Assembly (NCBI GenBank): GCA_037126765.1
Contig: JBBCBC010000197.1
Coordinates: forward strand, 25,508-89,507
Direction of reading: 5' to 3'
Length of the DNA stretch: 64,000 nt
Source of the DNA: Stenogyne calaminthoides
Lineage: Eukaryota; Streptophyta; Magnoliopsida; Lamiales; Lamiaceae
Notes under the pieces: model-generated
What the model saw: the letters and a program-made list of their open reading frames with translations, nothing else
Database searches by the model: none
What the model was told of the DNA's origin: nothing
Position numbers and translations under genes: made by a program
Part shown: positions 1 to 11,965 of the stretch, piece by piece
Layout of the letters: the number at the start of each line of letters is the position of its first letter
How positions within the stretch are numbered: position 1 is the stretch's first letter

Positions 1-24
1 ATGGTGATTTTCATTCATCAATAG

Positions 25-3000
25 GTTGGTGTGTACAGCACTTTACACCGATGGGGACAGTGAGAGGAAGTATCTCCCACAATTTTTCAAGTTTATGGTT
101 TCTAACCCCCTCTCTGTTCGGACTAAGGTACTCTCCTAATAAAAATATTCATGCAGCCAATGTGCATGTCTTGCTGAGTACATGCGTGCGTAAAATTCCC
201 ACTCTACCCCACATCCTTTAGATTTCGGTCAATGTGATTTTTTGCTTTTCCTTTTTGCAGGTTCGCAATGTAAAGTAAAAGGCCCTGAGTAGTTGAACCT
301 TTTAGCTTGTAACTTCACGACCTTTCAAACTAATTAGTCATGCGTACGTTTATCTATAAGATAATTCAAGCACAATGCAGAGTCTGCAGTTATCTAGCAG
401 ACTTTAGGATGGTTAATGTTAGAGACTGTTTGGCTGAGCTTCTAAGCTCCTTGAAACAACTTCAGAGAGGTTTAGGAGCTTATAAGCTCTCAAAAAGTGT
501 CTGGGTTAGATTAGAAAAAAGATTTTTAACAACTTATAAGATCTTAAAATAAGTTTTTTACAGTTTATAAGCTCCAAAACAAAAAAAGTACCAATACCCC
601 AACTAGATTTTTTCTAAAATCTTTTAAACCTATGCTTAAATAGTAGATGTCTTATAAAATTTATTTAAAAAAAAAAAAAAAAAACCCACCCACCCCCCAC
701 CCCCTCAAAAAAAGATTCTTAATTTTTATTTAAATTTCAAATTTAAATTAAAAAGAAAATCTCTCAAATTATCAAAGAACTTACAAGTATTATTAGTCAA
801 ACATTTTAACAACTTATAGGCTACTTAAAAAGTTACATCTTATAAGCTCTTGAAAGAACTTATAAGATGTTAGAGCCTATAAGATATTTAAAAAGAGGTT
901 AGCCAAACAGACTCTTAGTGCCCTTTGTGATGATGGGTCATTGGACAGATTACCTTGAAAATTCAGTTTGTGCTCAACTACATTAATATACATTTCGTCT
1001 AGCACTTGAAGCTGCATAGTACTGCAAAGGTTCCACAAAATTCTACTCATTCTCTGCTTGTTTGTTTGATCAACTCCAATTGGATGATGCAACAGTGCAT
1101 TTGTTTATTAAGTTTTCTCCATGCCCTATTTGTTTATGAATATTTAGAAATTTTTCCCTCTTCATGATGGTCAAGCCACTCTTGTCTCAGGACACTACCC
1201 TTTTTGGAAGCTTGCATAGAAAACCATACAAAATCTCACCTTTTCATGGACCAAGTTGAGTTCGAGCCTTCTCAGCACTGGAGTGCAATTGTGCTGAAAG
1301 CTACTGATCATACAGAAGATAATTCATCAACTAGGTGTTCTAGAAAGATCTTTTAATTGGCAGTTAGTCAATCGAAATGTTTTTTTGTTTTACATTTATG
1401 TCTTTACTTGTTCAAGTTGATATTGACATTCTTCTTTTCGTTACAGAGAGACATTCAAGGAACCCATTCTCATCAGAGCCGCGGGAGGAATTTATAACTA
1501 TCTCTATCAATTAAAATATTCGTCACCTGATAACTCTCAATTTAAAGTCGAGAGCAGCAAGATTCTTGGTAAACTTCAGATAACATATGCACCAATTTGG
1601 GTGAACCTGGTCGCCTTCAAACTCAACACATACTTGGTAATGTAAGTTGAAGTTATTTTACTAGTCTTTCTAATTTAATTTAAAAAGACAATAACTTGTA
1701 TACACCGGTTGTAAATGCACTTGATGTGTGCGTATTTTTTAAAAAGTATTAGTTGCTTCACTAAAATGTATCAGTTTGTTAGTATTAGTTGTTTTACTTA
1801 AAAATATTGGTTGTTTTACTAAAAAGCGATAGTTGTCACCTTGCACGGTGCAACTGGTGCACAAGAGACCAACTCATTAAGTATTTTGTTTTCGGTGAAA
1901 ACTCAATATTGACATATGTTAGAGAAAAGGCTTGGTACTCGACTTTATTGAATTGAAGGAAATAAGAACTAGAAATAAGGGGAAGAAATCCCTCCACATG
2001 AAATAAGTCTGCACAGCAAATATGCTGATTATAATAAAACTTTTATGTTCTTCCACCTAATGCAATAGATAGACATTTTTATACTAATATGCTAAGCTAA
2101 TGGTAATGTTCCAAGAAAGATAGTAACGATTCCAATCAATCAAGACCTTTCCATTTGCATAACCTCAACATATTCCATTTTTATTATCAGCCAAATCTCT
2201 GTGATTATGTCTCTTATGCAAGTCAATTATATGTTCTCTTTGCCTCTGTGATCTGCTATTCTTATCAAAATATCAGACAGATCTTAACCTGGCACGGATC
2301 TCTGCAAAACACTATAACTGGAGTTTAGTTTGTATTAATTAATTTATGCTTTTTAATTAATAAGTTATTAAAGTCGTCTCATTAAATGGCTTACAACCAC
2401 ATATTTCTCTGTCATGGTCAACTCGTATTATTCTTTTAACACTTGGGTGCAGCAGTTGCACCGTGGAACTGCTGCACAACGAATATTGTTCAATGAAAAC
2501 AACCAATATTGTTCAGTGAAAACAACTAATAGTTACTAACTAATACCTTTCAGTAAAACAACTAATACCATTTCAAAATGAATTTGAGTTGCATGGTGAA
2601 ACTGGTGGTGCATAGAAGTATTTGCCTTATTCTTATTATTGTTGAACTTTCTTGGCAGCCTGTTACTCGCAAGAACATTGAGTTGCATGCAGTGGAGATG
2701 CCACCTGTCATTATCTTAGAGAAATCTTTCTCGGTAAATACGAAACTATTTGCAAAATTGTAACATGTGGTTTCAGTCTCTTTTTGTTTGTGTAATCCAT
2801 ATCCATATCATACATTTTTTTTGAAACCATAAATGATCGTGATCTTTTTAATGGAACTATCATTTATATGAGTGAATGTTGTTATATTGTTGTTGGATGT
2901 GGTTGTAATGATTGGATGATGTGAGTTATGATTTAAATATATTGAAGTGTAAGGAGAGAGAATTGATTTTATTGGAAAGTGTGATAGTAGATTTATAGGT

Positions 3001-4452
3001 ATTGTAGTTGTGGTTTTATAAAATCGAATTTCCAAATCCCAAAAGAAAACCGGATTTAGATTTGTAAATCCAAAACCTGGTCTTTTAAAATCCAAAACAA
3101 ACATCATCGGAAGGCTATGAAATCTTGCCAATAATACCTAACAAATATCAAAGATAAAAAATACCGTGATTAATATCTAATCAGTGAATACCTGATTGCA
3201 AGAAGAAGGCAGAAATGAGATCACTGAATATGTGCTTTTTATTTGAGTGTATTTATATAAGTGATGAAATTATATATTATTTTGTAGGTGAGTTTTAATC
3301 TCATTAACTTGACCGATCGCGCGTATTTGGGGCCCTTTGAAGTATGGTTATCAGAGAATGATTCACTTGATGAAAAGGCTGTAATGGTCAATGGTCTTCA
3401 GAGAATGGTGATTTATCCAAAATTGCAGTTGTTGAACTGTGCTAATATTAAGATGTGGATTAATATTATTTTTGTCCCCCAACTGTAGTTTACTTTTGAT
3501 TTTAGTCACAATTACTTTTGCATTTTGATTTTAGTTTACAACTTTATATTTTTTCAACTTTTTAGGTCCCTTGACCAGCTAATCCAGGTAACCCAGTCGG
3601 TAACTGTTGTCATGGCACTATATTTCTTTTTTTTTTTTTAAATAATTGCCAAGTCAGCAGTTATTGTTGGGTTACCAACACCAGCCGGTCAAGAGACGAA
3701 AAGGTTGAAAAATATAAAGTTGGAGGAATTAAATCAAAATGCAAATGTTATGGTGACTAAAATCAAAGATAGCTATATATAGGGACAAAAGAACTAATAA
3801 CCATTAATATTTTAAAACCTTTCAATAAACAAATTGTGTGTTTCACTGACTATTGGTCCTCTTGTCCAGATTCTTGGAGAGGTGCAAGCATTTAGCTCGT
3901 TGAAGTTCCAGTTGGTAATTCTCCTTATTTATCTTAAAATTCTTATTTTAAACTTATATGCATGGGCTTGTATTGAATCCTTTTTGTTTGATTATATCCA
4001 CTGTCATTTGATAAAAGTAGTATAAGGTGGATTTATAACTCTGTTTCTTAACTTTTCCGGCATTCTTAGATTCCTTTAATACTCAAATTTATCTGGGGTT
4101 TCTTCTAAAGCTTTATTGTTGTTTCCATGCCTTTATTTCTTTATGCAGAACTTGATTGCTATTAAGCTTGGGATTCAGAAAATCAGCGGAGTTACAGTTT
4201 TTGATACGATAGAGAAGAAAAACCTATGACTCACTTTTTTTAGAGCTGGAGGTCAGTTGGTTCTGTGAATACTACCTGCCAAATTATACTGCTTCGTGTA
4301 CATATTTGGCTTGTGCATTTTGAAATTATGACTCGATCACTCATTATTCTGATATCTATCTATATATTTTCATTTTGGCACTTGTGAAACTATGAGAATT
4401 ATGAAGTAAAACTTCATGATTTTCAGAGTTCTGTACATTTGTTGCAAGGTGA
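25..4452 (+). CDS. TRAPPC13: TRAPPC13-like TRAPP subunit, 3' part (nine exons)
   Basis: Likely a subunit of the TRAPP tethering complex (DUF974 family), which acts at the Golgi and endosomes. Exons read as 25-127, 261-274, 1191-1334, 1447-1641, 2659-2733, 3288-3407, 3870-3914, 4149-4251 and about 4429-4452. Family-like stretches include KYLPQFFKFMVSNPLSVRTK, FMDQVEFEPSQHW, ILIRAAGGIYNYLYQL, YLGPFEVWLSEND and KLGIQKISGVTVFD. Acceptors end in AG and donors start with GT, and phases agree across introns. The gene is open to the left, so the N-terminal part is missing. Two single-base frame breaks occur: a missing base near 1585 in exon 4 and an extra A in the A-run at 4216-4222 in exon 8. Both restore the family reading when discounted. 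The last exon boundary is the least certain; reading to TGA at 4450-4452 gives a short C-terminus. Confidence 0.85.
422..914. mobile_element. Tourist-like (PIF/Harbinger) MITE in TRAPPC13 intron 2
   Basis: Terminal inverted repeats GAGACTGTTTGGCTGAGC and, on the other strand at the right end, GAGTCTGTTTGGCTAACC. A TTA target duplication lies at 419-421 and 915-917. The interior holds repeated TTATAAG-type motifs in opposite orientations near both ends and a poly-A plus C-rich run at 666-706. A 3-bp TTA duplication is typical of PIF/Harbinger. No coding capacity. Confidence 0.75.
1690..1880 (-). repeat. Dispersed repeat family A, copy 1 (TRAPPC13 intron 4)
   Basis: Carries repeated GTATTAGTTGTTTTACT-like units and ends with GCACGGTGCAACTGGTGCAC. 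It is the reverse orientation of copies at 2436, 8211 and 8990. Borders are approximate and no target duplication was recognised. Confidence 0.6.
2436..2622 (+). repeat. Dispersed repeat family A, copy 2 (TRAPPC13 intron 4)
   Basis: Begins ACACTTGGGTGCAGCAGTTG, has repeated TTGTTCAGTGAAAACAACTA units, and ends near GGTGGTGCATAGAAGTAT. It lies directly upstream of exon 5 of the TRAPPC13-like gene. Confidence 0.6.
3468..3802. mobile_element. MULE-type MITE in TRAPPC13 intron 6
   Basis: The two halves are long inverted repeats: GATTTTAGTCAC and TTTGCATTTTGATTT appear near both ends in opposite orientation. A candidate 9-bp target duplication ATTAATATT lies at 3459-3467 and 3803-3811, as expected for Mutator-like elements. 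About 335 bp, non-coding. Confidence 0.7.
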
Positions 4453-5310
4453 TCATAATGACTTCCACTTGTCAACGTGGCCTGATGAGAATTTGCTCAG
4501 CCAATGTCATTCGTATTTAAGATGTCATTTACAATATGTTCCATTTTGTTACGTAACAATGGGATCGTTTATTCTTTGGACCGAAATGCAGATATCGTTG
4601 ATTTGGAGTGAGTGGTTCACTGGTTAGACTGTAGTTCGCTGAAGAGGCTCGTCTATTTTGAAGTTGGGCTATTCTGTGGTTTAAGCACCCCTGGCTTATA
4701 TTTCCCCGGAGTGAGGTACCTCAGTATCAAATGAGGCAGACAAAATGCAGCAAAGATGTCGTGGAGTTAAAATGTTACACATTGCTCTCACCTGTATCTG
4801 ACCTTGTTCAAATTGTAGCGACTCCATCACCTTTTCCCGTAATTGGACTGCAGCTATTAACATCCTATTTCTTTACTGTATAATTTTAAGCACTCCATTC
4901 GGCCAACTAGTGTCGAGAAACATGTGACCGTCGAACAATGATGTACTTGTGCAGCCAAGATTTCATTTGTTTGGTCATTCGACCAACTAGTTCTAGATTT
5001 TTGCGTGGCATCGTACGGGAGATAGATCGGGGGCAAGAAAACTTTTGAACCTTCAACAATATAAATTAAGTACACCTTTTTTTCTCTTTTGCAATTTGAC
5101 TTTTTTTTTCTGGGATTTACTACTGATTTAGCAGTATATGATACTATAAAAAATAAAAAAAGATTGCAATTAAAAATACAATTATGTTTTACTATCATGA
5201 ATATATTTATAATTATTTTATAAACGTCACGACAAAAGTAAGTTACCCCAAATAACTACTATATGGTAAATTGAAAAAAAGGTTATTTCAGATGATTCGC
5301 CAAGATCATA
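4453..5310. other. TRAPPC13 3' flank / probable 3' UTR
   Basis: Follows the inferred stop codon. The first 350-400 bases are less AT-rich and look like transcript sequence, although the polyadenylation site cannot be fixed. After about 5150 the DNA becomes AT-rich. No further gene is seen. Confidence 0.35.
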
Positions 5311-5319
5311 AGACTTATA

Positions 5320-5485
5320 AATAAGATTTTAAAAGCGATGTAATTTGTTATGTTGAAAAATGCAACTTATTTACACGTAAAAAAGTGCAATTGTTAATAT
5401 GGGAATATAGTTGCATGTTTCTATTTAAAGTAGTTGCACGTTTATGTTTTGTATAGTTGCACACTTTTAAACGCGCTTATGAGTC
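5320..5485. repeat. Dispersed repeat family B, copy 1
   Basis: Contains AAGTGCAATTGTTAATATGG followed by ATAGTTGCATGTTTC, AGTTGCACGTT and TGTATAGTTGCAC. Related sequence occurs at about 24360-24500 and 53880-53960. Family and borders are unknown. Confidence 0.5.
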
Positions 5486-6085
5486 TTCCATCTAATCATT
5501 ATATAAGACTCACTTTGAAAAAAAAAGAACTAAGACATAGGAAAAGAGTGATGTATTGATATTACTAAAATTAAAATGAATAAAACTCATACAATTATTA
5601 TTTAATTATAAAATACAACTTTTTTTTAGACTATTTTTATCGGTTCGAATAACTGATCAATCGGATACTACCGGACAAAAAAACTAAAAAAAAAAAATCA
5701 GAATTGAAATAATATGGGCCGATCTGTGCGGCTAACCGATCGGGAAATGAGAACAGGTCTCAATGCAATTCTCTCTCTAATTTGACACTTGTCCTCTTTT
5801 CATTGGTAAATATTTATTTTTATTGAATATTTTTAAATATTCAATTTCAGAGTATTATTTATAAAAAAAATATATACATATATATCTCAAAATTTTTAAT
5901 TTTTTTGTCTACAAGTAAAGATCAATATTAATATATTTTAAATCACAATTTCATATTCTTTCTTTTATTTTATAATACTTATCATAATTCTATCATATTT
6001 ATCATGAATTCAAATCGTCCAAATTATTTTTCTAACTCCTCAAATTATCCTTACTTTTAATCTTTTCTGAACTTAAAAGATTATT

Positions 6086-6507
6086 CAAATTCTTAATATT
6101 AAATGTATGCAATTTTTTCTTTATTAAAATAACAAATTCTAAAAATTAAATAATTTAATATATCACCTTATTAATATAATAAAAAAAATTATAGATAAAT
6201 ATAATTATTAAACAATAGAAAAGAAAATTTATTTTAGATTGGGTTGGATTGTTGATAAAGTATGAAAAATGAGAAGATTGGATTGGGTTGTAAATTCAAA
6301 TTCTTAATATTAAATGTATGCAATTTTTTCTTTATTAAAATAACAAATTCTAAAAATAAAATAATTCAATATATCACCTTATTAATATAATTAAAAAAAT
6401 ATTATAGATAAATATAATTATTAAACAATAGAAAAGAAAATTTATTTTAAATTGGGTTGGATTGTTGATAAAGTATGAAAAATGAGAAGATTGGATTGAG
6501 TTGTAAA
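6086..6507. repeat. Tandem duplication, period 211 bp, two copies
   Basis: Copy one spans 6086-6296 and copy two 6297-6507. Both begin CAAATTCTTAATATTAAATG and end in GAAGATTGGATTG plus a short tail. Only a few differences are visible, so the duplication is recent or subject to conversion. A partial third unit (GGGTTGGGATAGATTGTGGA) follows near 6551. Confidence 0.8.
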
Positions 6508-6699
6508 TCAGATAGGTGAATGAGAGAAAATGAATTGTTTATTAATGAATTGGGTTGGGATAGATTGTGGATAAAGATAGTCTTTATAGACCAATTGGGG
6601 GACCATAATGTTATGAATTGGATGGACCTTAAATTTCAGACGCAGATGATATCGTCTAGTTTTGGATCGAGCCCCATTTAATTTATTTTTTTTGGGCAT

Positions 6700-7345
6700 C
6701 TCTCAAAAAGTCTCATACCAATGGAGATAGTGTAAATCTTAATAAACCTCATGATCCTCGGCTTTATATTATTTCGTTGTGGGATATTGTTTGATACCCC
6801 AACAATCCTCCCTCAAACAAAACCACCGAACCTTCCCCTCAAACGACCATTTCTATCTAGATAAACGTCCGCCTAGTTCATAGAGACCTCCTCGTTTATT
6901 TCACCATGGCTCATCGCCTTATTCGCTCAACACCGAACTACTCCAAGTTGTTTCGTTTTGGGACCATGGCTACAATCTTCCTCAAACAAAGACCAATTTA
7001 ACCTTCCCTCAAACGACCCGGGCTCTATCTAGGGTCAATGTCGCCTAGTCCATAGAGACTTCTCGTTTATTTCACCAAGGCTCACCGTCTTACTGTTCAA
7101 GATCGAACTACTCCACATCGTTTCATCTGGGACCATGGCTCGATACCTTTGTTATATGACCGAAGGACCCAAATTCCATTGGTATGATATTGTTATTTTG
7201 GGCGAAACAAGACAGATTTATTTTTTTGGCATCTCCCAAAATCTCTCATACCAATGGAGATAATGTCGACATCCTAATAAACTCCATGATCCTCCAATAT
7301 TTCGACGTGGGATATTATTTGATACCCCAACACATAAACCATCGT
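6700..7345. repeat. Complex dispersed repeat with inner and outer duplications
   Basis: Outer direct repeats at about 6712-6815 and 7240-7345 share CATACCAATGGAGATA, CATGATCCTC and TTTGATACCCCAAC. Between them an inner unit occurs twice (about 6810-6969 and 6970-7141), sharing CCTTCC-CTCAAACGACC, CATAGAGAC, TTTATTTCACCA and GGGACCATGGCT. It resembles a repeat common in plant genomes, with no coding potential recognised. Class unknown. Confidence 0.65.
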
Positions 7346-7989
7346 CCCCACTCAAGAAATAGAGGAGCATATTCATAAAATGTACCTATTAATGTGTACT
7401 TAATAACTTAACATCGGTTGATGCTCATGGTGCATTTAATAAAGACACGAATTTTTATAGGACGGAATCATTTACTCATGTCTTGTAATATACGGATTAT
7501 GAAGTCCCATTTTAATCATGATTTAAATGGTTAAACTCAATCTTTAAATGGACAAGACACCTCTTTAATTTAATATGAGTTTTATTTTGTTTATAATATG
7601 ATTCCCAAGATTTCATATTATAATTGGGTACCACAGATTTAATTTTAAAATTTTCAAAAATTCCGAAGTTACGATTCTGAAGAAAAAAAAAATAGAGACC
7701 GACAATGCGCACCCCTCTATTGTGTATTTATGATTAGGAAATTTACTTAGAAAGACCCAAGGATTACTGCAATCAAATTATAATTGTAAGCCTTTAAAAC
7801 GCCAATGCTTTCCATTGCAAGGTTCAAACCCTCAGCTAACATCTCATTTACATACAGAGTTACAGAAGGAAGAAAATATAATTAACGAGAAATAAAAGGG
7901 AGGGTTAAAATGAAAACATTAAATTACATTAGATAAAAAAAACAAAAAAAAAGATGGATTAATGGGTTTGTCTTGCAAGAGTTTTAAAG

Positions 7990-8926
7990 TTAACCCCAGG
8001 TAGCCCAATTAGCTTCACTCCCAACTCTAGGCATAGGGTTTAGTTTGGAATAAGCATCAACTGCAAAATAAGCTCCACAAAGTGCTCCTTCACTATCAAC
8101 TCTTGGCATTGCTTTCATCTTCTTCATTGGATGTTCGAAGCTCGATAATCCTCTCTCACTATGATACGTACACCCTGCATACACAATTTAGTTTCAATCT
8201 AATTTACATGATTAAGTCACTTGTACTGGAGCAACCATACAACTAATACTTTTCAATGGAAACAACTAATACCGTTTGAAAGTGCACCTAATACTGTTCA
8301 GTGAAAACAACTAATACCGTTTGAACATGCATCTAATATTGTTCAGTGAAAATAACTAACACCGTTTTTAAAATGCACTTAATTTGCACGGAGAACATGG
8401 TGCATACAAGATGTCAATTTATTTTGTGTTTGGATTGAAGCATCAATTATAATGAGAGAAAAGCAGAATACCATGAGGGAATGGAGCAAATGATTTGGCA
8501 CAGGTTGGTTTGATGAAGTCTACATTGTCTGAGATCATAACAGATCCATCTCCTGCAATTCCCCAGTATAAATTCACTGCTTTATCAGTATCACCACCCT
8601 GCATTTCATCACCAAACAATTATCAAATTAATAATTTATTCATTTAAAAAAAAATTGTCAATTTTGATGATAAATTGGCCTTACATTGGCAGCAAACACA
8701 ATTCCAACCTTGTGATCGTAAACCACTTAACCCGAAACTGCCATCGAAATCTTCAAGAACCCGATGGGCCGGGATGGGGCCCCTGTCCCGGAGGGTGCAA
8801 TAAGCTTCAATCACAAACATGGCCTCATTCCCACCTTTTGAAAGCCCATATTGCTTGTTCAAAGTGTTGAGATTGTTTAAACTTCCCAAGAAAATGCAGA
8901 ATACATCATTTATACTTGAGAACAAC
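7990..8926 (-). CDS. TSJT1-like protein with YGL and LRDR motifs (DUF3700), 5'-incomplete
   Basis: Three exons: 8685-8926, 8472-8598 and 7990-8174. The reading runs through LFSSINDVFCIFLGSL, NKQYGLSKGG (YGL motif), TLRDRGP (LRDR motif), YWGIAGDGSVMISDNVDF, CAKSFAPFP, FEHPMKKMKAMPRVDSEG and the terminal MPRVGSEANWATWG. These are hallmarks of the aluminium-induced / stem-specific TSJT1 family, whose glutamine-amidotransferase-like fold has no settled role. An extra base near 8727 (CTTAA) breaks the frame between GSFG and the expected VVYDHK. The first exon, encoding roughly the N-terminal third, is not visible in the next 5 kb. Two family-A repeats lie in and beside it (intron 2 and just upstream of the first visible exon), and a CACTA element sits 1.1 kb upstream. 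It is either a remnant or a gene with a very distant first exon. Confidence 0.85.
8211..8426 (+). repeat. Dispersed repeat family A, copy 3 (TSJT1-like intron)
   Basis: Four successive units of the form ACTAATACTGTTCAGTGAAA with variants, then TTAATTTGCACGGAGAACAT and GGTGCATACAAGA. Located in the intron between 8174 and 8472. Confidence 0.65.
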
Positions 8927-8989
8927 CTGAAAATATTACAATCTTGGATGTAAATTACGATAGAAAACCAAAAAGGATTGATTCTCTCT

Positions 8990-9235
8990 AACACTTGGTG
9001 TTGCACAATTAATACTATTCAGTGAAAAACAAATAATACTTTTCAATTAAACAACTAATACCATTTAAAAATGCACTTAAATTGCTGCCCTGGTGCACTA
9101 GCTACACAATTAATATTATTCAATGAAAACAACTAATACTGTTCAGTGATACCTTTTAATAAAACAACTAATACCATTTAAAAAATACACTTTAATTGCG
9201 TGCAACGGGTGCATACTGCATAGAATATTTGCCAA
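8990..9235 (+). repeat. Dispersed repeat family A, copy 4
   Basis: Begins ACACTTGGTGTTGCACAATT, carries two sets of CAGTGAAAACAACTAATA-like units separated by GCCCTGGTGCAC, and ends GGTGCATACTGCATAGAATA. It appears to be a doubled element. It begins 64 bases upstream of the first visible TSJT1-like exon. Confidence 0.65.
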
Positions 9236-10699
9236 CATATATAGTAATATATAGTAAATTAATATATTAAGTGAAGTTAATTTACATTAAATGATTATTC
9301 ACTTATTCATCCAGTAATAAATTAGTCCGATATCAAAAATTACGGACAAGATCTCATGAGGGATGTCCCAATTTATTAACCTAGGAGTCTCGATGATTAA
9401 TATTGACCTTTCTATTTCTTTAATTAGATTTTTACCAAGATTTAACGAGGTAATGTTGCGCAATATTTCCTTCTGATTTCGAAATCGACTGCAATATATA
9501 ATACTATTTTATTTTGGGTTTAAAAAATTGATTTTCAAAACCTAATAAATAATAAATTAGTGTTTGTTTTTTAAGTTTTGAGTTTTGGCACCTCGAAGTC
9601 ACATTTTTTCAAAATATGCAACTTGTAACACTTAAATGTGTACCGACACAATTTGCATGTACCAATAAATTGTATGTTTAAAAAATGCACTTAAATTACA
9701 CAGTACATGAGATCATATTAAGTGTCTGTTTTAGAACTCTAAAAAGTATTTCAAATGCACTTATTTTTAAAGTTATTAGATACAATTTTTTTTAAATTTT
9801 TTTACCTTTTTACTTGAATTTCAAAATGCAGACACTAAGTGTTCACTTAGTAAATTTCTGAAAGAAGATGTCGTATATATGGACACTCTTTTTACAGTAA
9901 TTATAAAATTATTATACTAACATGTTAAAAGCTCCATCATCATAACTTATCCAAACAATTTTAACTTATTTTCAAAATAATATGCAACATAATTTTAAAA
10001 ATTAATTATCATGCATGAACTTCACACTAATATTATTTGGTCTTGGACAAATTGTTAAAATAGCCCTTAGAAAGGAAAGCTTATATTGATTGTAAAATAA
10101 GAAATGCCCAAGTCGGACAATAAGTTAAAAAGTCGATTGTCTAAAATAAGACTTAGACAGCGGTTTTGAAATGCAAGAAGATTACTTAGACAGCGGTTTT
10201 CAACCATTGTCCAAATTTTTCGGACAAGCGGTTTTCAACCGCTGTCTAATATATTTTTTTTTTTAAAAAATAATTTTTAAGCACGGACCCACCAAGATCT
10301 CATATATAGTTCACCAAGTTTCCCAATTAATTGAGACAATTATTCGCTCCCATGGAGGACCTAACACGGACCTTTCATATATAAGTCACCAAGTCTCCCA
10401 ATTAATTGAAGAATTATTCGCTTCCCCGGGGGACCTAACACGGGACCTTAGGCGCTCGACGGGATCAATTCCGCCGGGCACTTGCTTTTCTTACGTTTAT
10501 TTAATGAAATTAATTCTATATGTTCTAAAAAATCATTTTTTTCTTACATTTTTTTTTTTTAAATTTTTATTTCAATTATCTTATTTATTAATTCAATCAC
10601 ATTTTTATATAATAATTTTTTTATATAAATTTAAATTTAAATTAAATTAAATTAAAATTATATTTTTTACTTGTAACTTTTTTTAACTACCTTTCTTTT

Positions 10700-11152
10700 A
10701 AACTTGTAATACTTTTCCTTCTAAACAATTAATACTTTTCTATCAAAATAAATAATATTTTTCTTTAAACAAGTAATACTTTTTCATCTAAACAAAGTAA
10801 TACTTTTCTTTAAACAAGTTATATCTTTCTATCTAAACAAGTAATATTTATCTATTTAAACAAGTAATACTTTTCTATCTAAACAAATAATATTTTTCTA
10901 TTTAAACAAGCAATACTTTTCTATCTAAATAAGTAATATTTTTCTTTAAACAGGTAATACTTTTTCATCTAAACAAGTAATATTTTTCTATTTAAACAAG
11001 CAATACTTTTCTATCTAAACAAGTAATATTTTTCTTTAAACAAGTTATATCTTTCTATCTAAACAAGTAATATTTTTCTATATAAACAAGTAATATTTTT
11101 CTATTTAAACAAGTAATAGTACTTTCTATCTAAATAAGTAATACTTAGACAA
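10700..11152. repeat. Minisatellite inside the CACTA element
   Basis: About 20 degenerate copies of a 22-24 bp unit close to AACAAGTAATACTTTTCTAT. Unit length and sequence drift from copy to copy. Internal satellites are common in CACTA derivatives. Confidence 0.8.
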
Positions 11153-11399
11153 AAATTGAATTAATATATAAGAATATTAAATATTATAGATATTAATTTA
11201 TAAGAATTAATAGTGATACAAGTTCATCTATCATAATATTTAATGAACACAAAAAATTGCCCAGCGTCTACAGGAGTTGGACTTAAATCTTCTCAAATTC
11301 CAATTTCTATTGCACATTACAACATCATTTCTTCTTAAAAATTATAAACCAATTGAAGCTGAATTAAAGGATTCTTAAGTTAGGAAAAAGTACTGTTAA

Positions 11400-11640
11400 A
11401 ACATGGTGGAAAAAACAATTAGATCTACTTCCGAGCCAACTGAGATGCTTATGGAAATGATCCTACCACAAACGTGACTACTAACGCAAACATCAACATA
11501 AATAAACCTAATGAGTACAAACTCCGAGCCAGTTTTTCCTTCGGTTGTTTCTTTAGTTTAGGATTGATGAGGCCATCCGTCAGTGCACAAATCGACGTAA
11601 GAGATGCCTTCATAATGTTTAAAGCCTGCACCAAATAAAT
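11400..11640 (-). other. Possible captured gene fragment in the CACTA element
   Basis: On the minus strand an acceptor-like TTTGGTGCAG is followed by an open frame of about 57 residues containing SICALTDGLINPKLKKQ and a hydrophobic stretch SLGLFMLMFALVVTFVVGSF, which looks membrane-spanning. I do not recognise the family. Position inside a CACTA element suggests a transduplicated host exon, but an accidental frame is possible. Confidence 0.3.
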
Positions 11641-11965
11641 AGAGTCTCGTCATGTCAACATATCAAAGCGTAATACAACAAAAAATACAAGCTTTACAAA
11701 AAAAAAAATAATAATTCACTTGGAGAGCGGTTATGAACCGGTCTCCAAGCTTTACCTTGGACAGCGGTTCAAAACCGCTCTCCAATCTGCCTTCGCACAC
11801 CCGGTTATGAACCCATTTGTCTAAGTTTTTGATCTTGGAAATGGGTTTTTTTTTTTTTTTTTTTTTTTTTTAATAGAACCGCTCTCCAAGGGACCGCTTG
11901 GAGAGCTATTCGAAAAAAGGGTTATCAAAGTGGAGCTCTCCAAGCTCAAATGTGTAGTAGTGTCA

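Larger units (their letters stand above)
10025..11962. mobile_element. Non-autonomous CACTA (En/Spm) transposon
   Basis: The left end starts CACTA at 10025 and the right end closes with GTGTAGTAGTG at 11962. A 3-bp target duplication TCA flanks it at 10022-10024 and 11963-11965. Sub-terminal repeats typical of CACTA elements are clear: AGACAGCGGTTTT units at 10140-10250 on the left and GAGAGCGGTT / AACCGCTCTCCAA units at 11720-11950 on the right. The interior holds a minisatellite, long T-runs and no transposase. At 1.9 kb it is a deletion derivative. Confidence 0.88.

Noticed and set aside
8655..8870. Plus-strand open frame of 71 codons
   Set aside because: It is the antisense shadow of the TSJT1-like exon at 8685-8926, which has clear family motifs on the minus strand.
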